From: a bacterium
GTDB lineage: Bacteria > Arandabacterota > Arandabacteria > Arandabacterales > Arandabacteraceae
Reading direction: 5' to 3'
Length of the DNA stretch: 37,515 nucleotides
NCBI GenBank assembly: GCA_025774845.1
Contig: JALGZP010000028.1
Span: forward strand, 1-37,515
A model generated the notes under the pieces. The model did not search any database. It was not told the origin of the DNA and saw only the letters and a list, made by a program, of their open reading frames with translations. Each line of letters starts with the position of its first letter. Within the stretch, counting starts at the first letter, position 1. Positions 9,758-17,422 of the stretch are shown piece by piece. A program made the translations under genes and the position numbers.

Positions 9758-9766
9758 ATTATACCA
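9758..9766 (-). promoter_or_regulatory. Extended -10 promoter of the beta-propeller gene
   Basis: On the minus strand TGG directly precedes a perfect TATAAT (9763-9758), an extended -10 element; the -35 side is weak. The start would be near 9751, giving a leader of about 73 bases. ATCGAT occurs at 9754-9759 overlapping the box and again within palindromes GGATCGATCC (9694-9703) and GAATCGATTC (9708-9717) in the leader. The rest of 9679-9844 shows no gene. Confidence 0.5.
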
Positions 9767-9844
9767 TAGAAAAGCGGCGGTTTCCAGAGTTGGGTTCGGT
9801 ATCCGGGGGTGCTACAAAGGCTTGGGCAGTGGACTGCGATGGTC

Positions 9845-11140
9845 TCAGCTATCTTCCACCTGGTCGGAAGGTTGTGAGGCACCTGCAAGGGTTTCGAAGT
9901 GGTCCCTGAGTATCCCGACGATCTCGCTTTCCCACCTCGGAACGACCATCCAGCGGTCGTCCACTTTCTTAAGACAGACCATGAGCGGACTCACCGGGTA
10001 TTTGAAGGCGATCTCGCGGAGGAACTGCCAGTGCTCCTGGGAATGGACCCGCCGTCCGAGCATAGTCACCTGAGTTGATGCGAGCTTCTCTTCTATGGTT
10101 GAGATGTTCTGTATAATGTCCTTCTCCCTGAGGTCACGGATCAGCCCGAGTATGGAATCCAGGATTCCGGCATCAGTCGATCCCGATCCGGCCATGGACT
10201 TGCCCGCCTCGTCGAGATCCTCCTCCGACTCGAGCAGATGCTCAAGCCTGTCCCTCAGGCGCTTAAACTGCCACGTCTCCAGCAGCTCGTTCACACCCGC
10301 AAATTCCTTAGCCAGACTCCCGGCAGTCCTCTTGAGTTTCTCGAGGCTGTCCCTGCTCTCATCGCTCCCGGGTGAGACCCCTCCCAGGGCCTGCGTGAAC
10401 CCTGCAATCTCTCGCTCTATCCGGCCGAGGCTTTCTTTAAGGTCGTTGATCTCTTTACGCTCGATGTCCTCAAGATCACTGTGGGCTTTCCTGTAGTCAG
10501 TGTAAAACTTGACCGCATCAGGATCCATTTCAAGAGCAACCGGCGGGAGCAGTGCGCGTCTCGTCTCAGGTGAGAGATCCTCTACCACCTTACAGACCCT
10601 CTGACTTGAAAGCAGGTACTTGAGCGCCCCAAGCACCGAAGCCTCACTGCTCGCTCGGGTGACACACTCTTCCGGAGTCCCGGTACAACCCTCATGGAGC
10701 GCTGTACCTGAATACTGAAACAGCGGACTCCCGTCATCAAGATCGAGGTTTGCGGCGACGGCAAGTCCTCTGGCCGCCACGGCCATGTCGCCCGCCTTTA
10801 CGGACTCAAGAGCCCGGGAGATGCGCTTCTCAACATACTGGTCCTTCTCATCGAGGAGATCAAGACAGCGGATCGCCGAAAGAAACTTGCCCCGCTCTAT
10901 GGCGCGGCCAAGTATCGTCCGGATAAGGGTATCGGGCAGGCTGTCCGGGTCGGGTTCGCCGGCCAGTACCTTCTCGACCTCACCGGTTATGTTTGCCGTA
11001 TCACCGTCACCGGCAGTGAGCCCGCTAAAGTCGAGGTCTCTCACATAGGGCGGGAGTTCGTGCGCCAGACTGGCCAGTGCAAGCGATATGTCACCCAGGC
11101 TCACCCCGGCTAAAAGAAGCGCTTTGCGTTCGTCGTTCAT
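9845..11140 (-). CDS. Hypothetical helical/coiled-coil protein, last gene of the NAT-DUF4416-kinase operon
   Basis: A 431-residue cytoplasmic protein with no signal peptide or membrane segment and no family recognised. It reads as almost wholly alpha-helical. Residues about 215-335 are rich in charged heptad-like runs (for example DLEDIERKEINDLKESL, then SLEKLKRTAGSLAKEF), suggesting a coiled coil. The C-terminal part, about 370-420, has aromatic and proline residues (EHWQFLREIAFKYPVSP) and may be a small folded domain. The start ATG follows the stop of the upstream kinase gene by ten bases, and AGGTG overlapping that stop is the likely ribosome binding site. This is strong evidence for co-transcription with the three genes above it. 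Function unknown; a structural or regulatory partner of the kinase is only a guess. Confidence 0.8.
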   Translation of the reverse strand: MNDERKALLLAGVSLGDISLALASLAHELPPYVRDLDFSGLTAGDGDTANITGEVEKVLAGEPDPDSLPDTLIRTILGRAIERGKFLSAIRCLDLLDEKDQYVEKRISRALESVKAGDMAVAARGLAVAANLDLDDGSPLFQYSGTALHEGCTGTPEECVTRASSEASVLGALKYLLSSQRVCKVVEDLSPETRRALLPPVALEMDPDAVKFYTDYRKAHSDLEDIERKEINDLKESLGRIEREIAGFTQALGGVSPGSDESRDSLEKLKRTAGSLAKEFAGVNELLETWQFKRLRDRLEHLLESEEDLDEAGKSMAGSGSTDAGILDSILGLIRDLREKDIIQNISTIEEKLASTQVTMLGRRVHSQEHWQFLREIAFKYPVSPLMVCLKKVDDRWMVVPRWESEIVGILRDHFETLAGASQPSDQVEDS

Positions 11141-11150
11141 AACTGCACAC

Positions 11151-12887
11151 CTAGTACTTGAAAATACTGTCCCCGATAAACTCCCTCAGAATCGAATTCG
11201 GCGGCACTTCCTTCCCCGGGATGGTGAGGAAGTAGGAGAGGAAGCGCAGCAGTCTGCGGGTTTCGGCATACTCTTCCGCATCAAGTTCGATCTTTTTCAG
11301 GAGCTTCTCCGCATAACCCTTGAGCACGCACAGCTCATATACCAGCGAGGAATTGAACATCACATCGGCCTCCTCCTGGTACGGGAATATGTACTGGTCC
11401 TCCCCCCTCCGCACCGACCGCCACCTCGAGAGCGTATCGCGAGCCGTATAACCCCGGAACAGGTTGTCCCTTACGATCCGCCTCAGTTTCCTGATATCCG
11501 TCGTGGGCACCCTGTTGTGGAAATCGATGTTGAGCTGTGACAGCGCGCTCACATAGATCTTGAACTTCATGATCGACGGGATCGATGGCGTCAGTTCCGG
11601 ATTGAGTGCGTGTATGCCCTCAAGTATCAGTGTTTCATCTGCCTCAAGGCTGAACTTGCGTGAACCGCACCGTTTCCCCGATCTAAAACTGAATCTCGGG
11701 ACCTTGACCTCCTTGCCACCGATCAGGTCGAGCAACTGCCGGTTGAGGAGTTCGATGTCTATCGCTTCGGGTGCTTCGAAGTCGTATTCACCCGTTTCGT
11801 CGCGGGGCGTCTCTTCCCGATCGAGGAAGTAGTTATCAAGCGAGAGTGTCGAATTCTTAAGCCCGTTGACGCTCATCTGGGTCGCAAGCCGCTTGGAAAA
11901 AGTGGTCTTCCCCGAACCCGAGGGGCCGGAGACAAGGATCAGTCTCGGTCTCGTAAGTTTTGAGGAGATCGTATCCGCAAGATGTGCGATTTTCTTTTCG
12001 TGCAGAGCCTCGGCCATGCGGACTGTCTGACCGCCCTCACCCGTCTCGACGATCTCATTTATGTCGCCGACCTCGCCGATCCCGAGAATCTGGCCCCACT
12101 GGACGTGTTCCCTGAAGACCTCGGCCATCTTCTTCTGCTCTTCGAATTCAGGGATTCTCATGGGATGTTCGTACCGCGGAAACCGCAGTATGAATCCCGG
12201 CGGGTAGTAGCGCAGTTCAAAGCGACTGACGTAACCCGTACTCGGTGCAAGACACCCGTAGAAGTAGTCTGTGAAATCGCCGAGCTTGTATATGCTTACG
12301 GTGGGCTCGCTCCGGTACTTGAGCACGCCTACCTTATCCATCTGCCCGTCCTGTTCAAATATCGCGACCGCCTCTTTTACACTCACCTCCTGGCGCACAA
12401 ATGGCTCATCGGCATTGACGATCTCTCTCATCCTTGTATGAAGCTTCTCTATGTCCTCGATTTCGAGGTGGCGTCCGAGTCCGATCTCACAGTAGTAACC
12501 CTTGCTGAGGGAATGTCTCACGTAAACCCTGGGGTTCTCGAACACCTCGCGTGCGGCCCGGGTCATAACAAAGGTGAGGCTCCGTCTGTAAACGCTCATC
12601 CCATCGGCGGCGTCGATTGTGACAAACGCCAGTGTCCCGTTCTTTTCGAGGGGTGACTTAAGCTCCCTCACCTTATTGTTATACTTCGTAGCTATCACCG
12701 GATACTCGGTACGCACCTTACTCTTCTTGAGAATCTCAAGCGGGGTCGTACCGGCGGGCACGGTTACATCCCCCACACCCTCAACCGCCACCTTTATCTT
12801 GGTCTCTTTGGTCTTGGATTTTTCAGGCTTTGTCTTTCTAATCTTTGTCTTTCTAGTCTTGGTCTTTTTAGGCTTTGTCTGTTTCAT
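11151..12887 (-). CDS. TGS-domain uridine kinase-like protein (TGS + ThrRS-like SAD + P-loop kinase)
   Basis: A 578-residue protein with three parts. Residues about 31-92 are a TGS domain, as in ThrRS and Obg/RelA proteins. About 98-300 resembles the second additional domain of Thr/Ala-tRNA synthetases. About 314-530 is a uridine kinase/phosphoribulokinase-type P-loop kinase, with Walker A GPSGSGKTT (321-329) and LSLDNYF (Asp351) following. The family is known from Thermotoga and other bacteria as TGS-SAD-kinase fusions; the true substrate is not settled, though a nucleoside is expected. Residues 3-31 form an unusual lysine/threonine repeat tail. The reading frame extends 40 codons upstream into the preceding gene, but the ATG at 12887 leaves a normal 23-base gap and begins at the repeat tail, so it is preferred. 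Confidence 0.9.
   Translation of the reverse strand: MKQTKPKKTKTRKTKIRKTKPEKSKTKETKIKVAVEGVGDVTVPAGTTPLEILKKSKVRTEYPVIATKYNNKVRELKSPLEKNGTLAFVTIDAADGMSVYRRSLTFVMTRAAREVFENPRVYVRHSLSKGYYCEIGLGRHLEIEDIEKLHTRMREIVNADEPFVRQEVSVKEAVAIFEQDGQMDKVGVLKYRSEPTVSIYKLGDFTDYFYGCLAPSTGYVSRFELRYYPPGFILRFPRYEHPMRIPEFEEQKKMAEVFREHVQWGQILGIGEVGDINEIVETGEGGQTVRMAEALHEKKIAHLADTISSKLTRPRLILVSGPSGSGKTTFSKRLATQMSVNGLKNSTLSLDNYFLDREETPRDETGEYDFEAPEAIDIELLNRQLLDLIGGKEVKVPRFSFRSGKRCGSRKFSLEADETLILEGIHALNPELTPSIPSIMKFKIYVSALSQLNIDFHNRVPTTDIRKLRRIVRDNLFRGYTARDTLSRWRSVRRGEDQYIFPYQEEADVMFNSSLVYELCVLKGYAEKLLKKIELDAEEYAETRRLLRFLSYFLTIPGKEVPPNSILREFIGDSIFKY
12795..12881 (-). repeat. Imperfect tandem repeat encoding a Lys/Thr-rich tail
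   Basis: Codons 3-31 of the TGS-kinase gene are an imperfect repeat of short units based on K-T-K, such as RKTKIRKTKPEKSK. On the plus strand this reads as recurring CTTTGTCTTTCTAGTCTTGG-like units. It looks like slipped-strand expansion. Confidence 0.6.
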
Positions 12888-12910
12888 CTGTGCTCTCTCA
12901 CCTGATTTGC

Positions 12911-13441
12911 TCAATGCTCTAGTTCCCTGATCCGGGCCTTGTATGCCGCTCGCACCTGCGTGAAGAACTCGTAGTACGTACCACCCTTGAAATCGGGAAA
13001 ACCCCAATCATAGGGTTTCCATCCCTTATCATAATAGAGTGTAGGATCGGCGTACACCCCTTTTCCAAGATAAATCTTATGGCCTAGAAACTTGCCCGAA
13101 ACAAGTATGAGTTTGTAGAAATCCAGATAGCCGGGATCGATGTTTACGGTTCGATTCCCTTCTGATACGAACGCGTGCTCGATTTCATTAGCAGCCAGTT
13201 TGACATCGACGATCGTCCCGGGATCGATAAGGTCCCTGAAGGCATAGAATATCCGGTTAAGTTTCTTACCCATCTCATCTCTGTAATAACCGGTCGCATC
13301 AAAACCGAAAACCTGTGACTGCAATTCTACCGGTCCAAACCGGCGCTCGAGCTCGGCCTGCAGCGATTCAAGCAGATCGCCCTCGGCAAAGATCACACCG
13401 GCAAAGAGCTTTACGGCCCGGGGTTCGCTTAGTCCACTCAT
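12911..13441 (-). CDS. DUF4416 family protein
   Basis: A 176-residue cytoplasmic protein matching the DUF4416 pattern as I recall it: an N-terminal KLFAGVIF strand, a central FGFDATGYYRDEMG segment (about 46-58), VDVKLAANEIEHAF (about 78-91), NIDPGYLDFYKLIL (about 100-113), and a C-terminal tyrosine-rich part with YLGKGVYADPTL and WGFPDFKGGTYYEFF. Members are sometimes named GTP-binding proteins, but no P-loop is present here, so that name is not supported. The ATG at 13441 overlaps the stop of the upstream gene in an ATGA arrangement, indicating translational coupling. A longer start 16 codons upstream lies inside the upstream gene and is less likely. Biochemical role unknown. Confidence 0.87.
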   Translation of the reverse strand: MSGLSEPRAVKLFAGVIFAEGDLLESLQAELERRFGPVELQSQVFGFDATGYYRDEMGKKLNRIFYAFRDLIDPGTIVDVKLAANEIEHAFVSEGNRTVNIDPGYLDFYKLILVSGKFLGHKIYLGKGVYADPTLYYDKGWKPYDWGFPDFKGGTYYEFFTQVRAAYKARIRELEH

Positions 13442-14259
13442 CTCGCACGTCTTCTTTCTGTCAGCAGTCGCTGTGCCAGGTCCGTCCACTCGCCGCTTAT
13501 ACCGAATTCCTTCCGTATGACATTCTCTATGTCATCCTTAAGCCTACGCTTGTTGACCGTCCGGCGGGAGGTGAACTTGAAGAAGTCCCGTCTGAAGTAG
13601 ATGTGCCCCTGTGGCGTCATCATGGTCAGGCATATGTTGTTGAGTGTGGGCTTTGCGAAAGAATCGATCCAGTGGCCCTCAAAGTCCTCCTCGCTTACCG
13701 GTTTATCGACAAAAACGTAACGCGACTTGCGGCCGGAAGCATCGTCGGTCCACAACCGGAACCGGGCGCACCCCACCCTTTCGACTTCAACCACTGCGTG
13801 GGGAAATGTCACTGTTGTCCTTGCCCCGTCGGGTAGCTCGATCACCTCGTAAAGAGCGTACCCCGGATCGATCATGTACTTTGTGCCGCCTTCCCTCACA
13901 ATCACCAGGCAGTGTACGTTCCGGCCCATATGCATGTCGGCCATCACCTTGTAGCAGTCGAATCCCAGCGTACTCAACATCCGTTCGAGAAGAAAAGTCA
14001 GCGAGAAACACGTGCCGCCGAAATTGCGTCCGATATGATCGTCCACTACCTCAAGCGGAAACCGCATTGATTGATATGGCCCTTCGGAGCCTGCGCTTTT
14101 TATGATCTTGCTTATGTTTTCATAGGGAAACCGCGAGAGATGACGCGCCAGATCCCTCAGGAAAGCAAGGCCATTTGCCCCCCGGGCCATGCCTGTATGA
14201 GACAGAAAAAGGCGGGTGGCCTCATCACCCTTTACGATTTCTATCAAGGCAGCCCCCAT
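13438..14259 (-). CDS. Arylamine N-acetyltransferase-like (NAT) protein
   Basis: A 273-residue protein of the arylamine N-acetyltransferase/transglutaminase-like fold, which normally moves an acetyl group from acetyl-CoA through a cysteine. The catalytic triad can be placed: Cys84 in FGGTCFSL (family motif R-G-G-x-C-F), His116 in RNVHCLVIV and Asp131 in YMIDPGYA. FPYENIS at 44-50 matches the PFENL segment near the family N-terminus. The usual Arg-Gly-Gly is replaced by Phe-Gly-Gly, and the C-terminal 70 residues are divergent, so the acceptor or even the chemistry may differ. The start is uncertain: the ATG at 14259 is chosen, but GTG at 14283 and a TTG slightly inside are possible. It is the first gene of a four-gene minus-strand operon with its own promoter. 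Confidence 0.82.
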   Translation of the reverse strand: MGAALIEIVKGDEATRLFLSHTGMARGANGLAFLRDLARHLSRFPYENISKIIKSAGSEGPYQSMRFPLEVVDDHIGRNFGGTCFSLTFLLERMLSTLGFDCYKVMADMHMGRNVHCLVIVREGGTKYMIDPGYALYEVIELPDGARTTVTFPHAVVEVERVGCARFRLWTDDASGRKSRYVFVDKPVSEEDFEGHWIDSFAKPTLNNICLTMMTPQGHIYFRRDFFKFTSRRTVNKRRLKDDIENVIRKEFGISGEWTDLAQRLLTERRRAR

Positions 14260-14286
14260 TACTTTGAACAAATCGCACAACACCTG

Positions 14287-14314
14287 TTGACACAGCCTAA
14301 TTCTATTATAAAAT
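14287..14314 (+). promoter_or_regulatory. Promoter of the IDH-aconitase-citrate lyase operon
   Basis: A perfect TTGACA (14287-14292) and TAAAAT (14309-14314) are separated by 16 bases. The start would lie near 14321, leaving an 85-base leader that carries two hairpins. It faces and overlaps the NAT-operon promoter. Confidence 0.6.
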
Positions 14315-14327
14315 TACATTGTTTCAA
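14300..14327 (-). promoter_or_regulatory. Promoter of the NAT operon
   Basis: Minus-strand TTGAAA (14327-14322) and TAGAAT (14305-14300) are separated by 16 bases, with a start near 14293 and a leader of about 34 bases. It overlaps the divergent promoter of the citrate operon almost completely. Confidence 0.45.
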
Positions 14328-14337
14328 GCATTCTATG

Positions 14338-14386
14338 GGCAGCCGTCAGGCTGCCTGTCACGGCAATGGTCGTTCAGATACTGAAC
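14338..14386 (+). promoter_or_regulatory. Two-hairpin leader of the citrate operon
   Basis: GGCAGCC (14338-14344) pairs perfectly with GGCTGCC (14349-14355) around the loop GTCA, and GTTCAG (14372-14377) pairs with CTGAAC (14381-14386) around ATA. Neither is followed by a T-run, so these are not terminators. They could be protein-binding or mRNA-stabilising elements. GGAGGT at 14395-14400 then precedes the ATG of the first gene. Confidence 0.5.
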
Positions 14387-14406
14387 CCGAAAGTGGAGGT
14401 TGAGGT

Positions 14407-15588
14407 ATGCCCAAGCGTACGGTGGTTACGATGCCCGGCGATGGCATCGGCAAGAATGTTCTCCAGGAAGATTTGAAGTTGCTGGATGCGGTCGGTTTCG
14501 AGGCCGAGTATGTGTTCGCCGATGTCGGCTGGGAGTTCTGGGTAACCGAGGGGAATCCTCTACCCAAGCGGACGATTGATCTTCTGGAGAAGCACCGGCT
14601 GGGTCTCTTCGGAGCTATTACGTCCAAGCCCAAGGACCAGGCGGCGAATGAACTCGCGCCCGAACTGCAGGGAAAGGGCCATGTCTACTATAGCCCCATC
14701 GTCGGTATGAGACAGTACTTCAATCTCGATCTCTGCATAAGGCCATGCAGAACCTTCAAGGGTAATCCTCTCAACTTCGCAAGAAAGACCCGGGACGGAT
14801 ACGAAGAACCCGCAGTCGACGTTGTGGTGTTCAGGCAGAACACCCAGGGACTTTATGCGGGCGTGGAATGGACAAACCCTCCGCCAGAGGTCAGGCAGGC
14901 ACTTGAGACTCACCCAAAGATGGCCGCTTTCAAGGACGTTCCCGGTGAGGATCTTGCCGTATCGACCAGGATCTATACCCGTGAGGCATGTCACAGGATT
15001 ATCGAAGAGGGCTTTAAGTACGCCAAGAAGTTCGGCTACAAGTCCGTGACCATATGCGAGAAGCCAAACGTGATCCGTGAGACCTCGGGCATGATGCGTG
15101 AGGAAGCGCGGAAGATACAGAAGGACTATCCCGGCATAGCGCTCTGGGAGACCAACATCGATGCCCAGATGATGTGGCTTAACAAGAACCCGGAGGATTA
15201 CGGTGTGATCGTAAGCGGCAACATGTTCGGGGATATCGTATCCGACGCGTTTGCCGGTCTCGTGGGTGGTCTGGGATTCGCATGCAGCGCCAACGTGGGC
15301 AAGGACTGCGCGGTGTTTGAGCCGACACACGGTTCTGCGCCCAAGTACGCGGATCTCGATCCCTCTATCGTAAATCCCATGGCGATGTTCTTAAGCAGCG
15401 CAATGATGCTCGACTACGTCGGTGAAGAGGATAAGGCCAGGCGTATCCGGGACGCTATCGCCGGGGTCGTTGAAGAGGGTAAGGTCCGGGCGTATGACAT
15501 GATGAAGCTTAAAGGCGCACCGGAGGTCTTGGACCAGGGAGCCGCAAGCACAAGTCAGATCACCGATGCTGTGATTGCAAAACTATAA
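14407..15588 (+). CDS. icd: Isocitrate dehydrogenase-family enzyme, NADP-type residues
   Basis: A 393-residue isocitrate/isopropylmalate dehydrogenase-family protein, predicted to interconvert isocitrate and 2-oxoglutarate + CO2. Visible motifs: N-terminal MPGDGIG; substrate segment SPIVGMRQ with Ser96 and Arg102, comparable to SLNVALRQ of E. coli Icd but with Ile in place of Asn; IRP with Arg112; FRQNTQGLYAGVEW (142-155); NIDAQMMW with Asp252; GNMFGDIVSD with Asp276 and Asp280; and EPTHGSAPKYA. Lys313-Tyr314, Tyr363 and Lys367 line up with Lys344, Tyr345, Tyr391 and Arg395 of the NADP-specific E. coli enzyme, whereas NAD enzymes usually have Asp-Ile at the first pair. GGAGGT six bases upstream fixes the start. 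Homoisocitrate or another beta-decarboxylating substrate is the main alternative. Confidence 0.9.
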   Translation: MPKRTVVTMPGDGIGKNVLQEDLKLLDAVGFEAEYVFADVGWEFWVTEGNPLPKRTIDLLEKHRLGLFGAITSKPKDQAANELAPELQGKGHVYYSPIVGMRQYFNLDLCIRPCRTFKGNPLNFARKTRDGYEEPAVDVVVFRQNTQGLYAGVEWTNPPPEVRQALETHPKMAAFKDVPGEDLAVSTRIYTREACHRIIEEGFKYAKKFGYKSVTICEKPNVIRETSGMMREEARKIQKDYPGIALWETNIDAQMMWLNKNPEDYGVIVSGNMFGDIVSDAFAGLVGGLGFACSANVGKDCAVFEPTHGSAPKYADLDPSIVNPMAMFLSSAMMLDYVGEEDKARRIRDAIAGVVEEGKVRAYDMMKLKGAPEVLDQGAASTSQITDAVIAKL

Positions 15589-15608
15589 AGATCTCTTGAG
15601 GAGGAATC

Positions 15609-17414
15609 ATGGGATCAACTCTTATCGAGAAGATAATCTCGAAACACGCCGGTAAACCCGCTAAGGCCGGGGATGTGGTGGACATGGGGATCGATGTCAG
15701 AGTCGCCAGGGACTTCGGCGGAGCGAACGTGGTCAAGAACATCGAGGACCATGGACTCGCCATCGATAGCCCCGAGGACACCTTCTTCACGTTCGATTGT
15801 AATCCCACGGGATCCGACCAGCGTTACGCGGCCAACCAGCAGCGGATCCGACTGTTTGCGGCTAAACATGATATCAAGGTCTATGATATCCCGGAAGGGA
15901 TCGGAACCCACATCGCGGTGGACGAAGGACTGGTGGGTCCGGGCTCGACCGTGGTTTCAACCGACTCCCACGCCAACATCGTGGGTGCCGTCGGGGCCTT
16001 CGGGCAGGGGATGGGTGACCAGGACATAGCCTATGCGTTCGCGAAGGGGCGTGTCTGGTTCAAGGTACCGCCCACCGTAAGAGTAACGATTGAAGGGCGG
16101 AGACCCGAGGGAACGACGGCCAAGGACATCACGCTGGCACTCGTTCAAAAGATCGGGGCGGGTGGACTTCTGGGTTTTGCGGCCGAAGTTTATGGCGAGG
16201 CAGCCGACGCGATGGGTCTTTCTGAAAGAATCACCCTGGCCTCTATGGCTACTGAAATGGCCGGTATCATCATCCTCTTCCCGCCGAACGAAGCGGTGCT
16301 TTCGGAGCTCAAGGCTCTGACGGGAAAGACATACACCGCACAGAGCGCTGACGCCGATGCAACCTACGAGCGCGAGATCAAACTCGATGTGAGCGATCTC
16401 AAGCCCCTGGTATCGCTTCCCGGTAATCCCGAGAACGTCGTTGCTCTGAGTGAGGTCATGGGGACAGGGATCCATTCGGGGTTTATCGGCTCGTGCACCA
16501 ACGGCCGCTACGAGGACATGCTGGAGGCGGCACGGGTGCTCGAAGGACGAAAGGTCGCGCCGGGGGTTGTTCTAAAGATAGTCCCCGCGACCAACCGGAT
16601 CTGGCGCAGGTGCCTTGAAGAGGGGATCATAAAAACGTTTAAGGACGCGGGTGCGCTGGTCGGCAACGCGGGCTGTGCAGGTTGTGCCGCGGGCCAGGTC
16701 GGCCAGAACGGCCCGGGCGAAATTACGGTGAGCACCGGTAACCGGAACTTCCCCGGTAAGCAGGGTCAGGGTAAGGTCTACCTGGCATCACCAGGGGTCG
16801 TTGCGGCATCGGCCGTACGCGGCATGATAGCAACACCCATGACTGTCGATACCGACATAGCCGCGCGTGCCGCCGAGAAGGAGGCCGCTCCCCCACCGAA
16901 GCCTCAGCCAGTTGACAGGCCCGCCGCACCTTTGAAGGTCAAGGGAAGAGTGTGGGTGATCGCCGAGGACAACATAGACACAGACATGATCTACCATAAC
17001 AGGCACCTGGCCGTTACCGAGATCGGTGAGATGGGCAACTACTGCTTCGGTAACCTCGAAGGCTGGAAGGACTTTCCCGCGAAGGTCGAGCCGGGTGATC
17101 TCGTCATAGTCGGCAGCAATTTCGGCTGTGGATCATCCCGGCAGCATGCCGTGGACTGCTTCAAGAGTCTGGGTGTCCAGGCCGTCATCGCCAGATCGTT
17201 CGGCGCCATCTACGAGCGAAATGCAATAAACGCGGGGCTTCCGATTGTGCAGGGAGATCTTGCGGGTCTTAAACTCAAGAACGGTGATGTCATAAGCCTG
17301 GACTTTACGAGTGGCGAAGTAACAAGTGAAGCTACGGGCAAGAAGGCGGATGTGAAGCCTTTCTCGGATGTTCAGCTTGAAATCTACAAGCGCGGTGGCC
17401 TGCTTTCCGGATAG
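15609..17414 (+). CDS. Aconitase-family hydro-lyase, large and swivel domains in one chain
   Basis: A 601-residue [4Fe-4S] dehydratase. Residues 1-415 are a LeuC-type large unit, with STDSHANIVGAVGAFGQG at 117-134 and probable cluster ligands Cys296 (GSCTNGR), Cys356 and Cys359 (GCAGC). An Ala/Pro/Glu-rich linker of about 25 residues (416-441) leads to a LeuD-type swivel domain (about 443-601) with DNIDTDMIY and GSNFGCGSSRQH (502-513). The length is well below the 750-900 residues of AcnA/AcnB and fits the fused LeuC-LeuD-like aconitases of some bacteria. Placed directly after the IDH gene with a GAGGAGG site and a 20-base gap, it is most simply the aconitase converting citrate and isocitrate. 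Substrate is inferred from context only. Confidence 0.9.
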   Translation: MGSTLIEKIISKHAGKPAKAGDVVDMGIDVRVARDFGGANVVKNIEDHGLAIDSPEDTFFTFDCNPTGSDQRYAANQQRIRLFAAKHDIKVYDIPEGIGTHIAVDEGLVGPGSTVVSTDSHANIVGAVGAFGQGMGDQDIAYAFAKGRVWFKVPPTVRVTIEGRRPEGTTAKDITLALVQKIGAGGLLGFAAEVYGEAADAMGLSERITLASMATEMAGIIILFPPNEAVLSELKALTGKTYTAQSADADATYEREIKLDVSDLKPLVSLPGNPENVVALSEVMGTGIHSGFIGSCTNGRYEDMLEAARVLEGRKVAPGVVLKIVPATNRIWRRCLEEGIIKTFKDAGALVGNAGCAGCAAGQVGQNGPGEITVSTGNRNFPGKQGQGKVYLASPGVVAASAVRGMIATPMTVDTDIAARAAEKEAAPPPKPQPVDRPAAPLKVKGRVWVIAEDNIDTDMIYHNRHLAVTEIGEMGNYCFGNLEGWKDFPAKVEPGDLVIVGSNFGCGSSRQHAVDCFKSLGVQAVIARSFGAIYERNAINAGLPIVQGDLAGLKLKNGDVISLDFTSGEVTSEATGKKADVKPFSDVQLEIYKRGGLLSG

Positions 17415-17422
17415 GAGGAAAC

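Noticed and set aside
11982-12656. A 224-codon plus-strand frame opposite the TGS-kinase
   Set aside because: The opposite strand carries TGS, SAD and P-loop motifs; no ribosome site or domain supports the antisense frame.
14560-15330. A 256-codon minus-strand frame opposite the isocitrate dehydrogenase
   Set aside because: It is a shadow of a strongly conserved enzyme gene with no motif of its own.
15609-17414. Isopropylmalate pathway (leucine) as the role of the whole operon
   Set aside because: No 2-isopropylmalate synthase is present. The dehydrogenase has IDH/NADP-like residues, and the operon ends in citrate lyase subunits.
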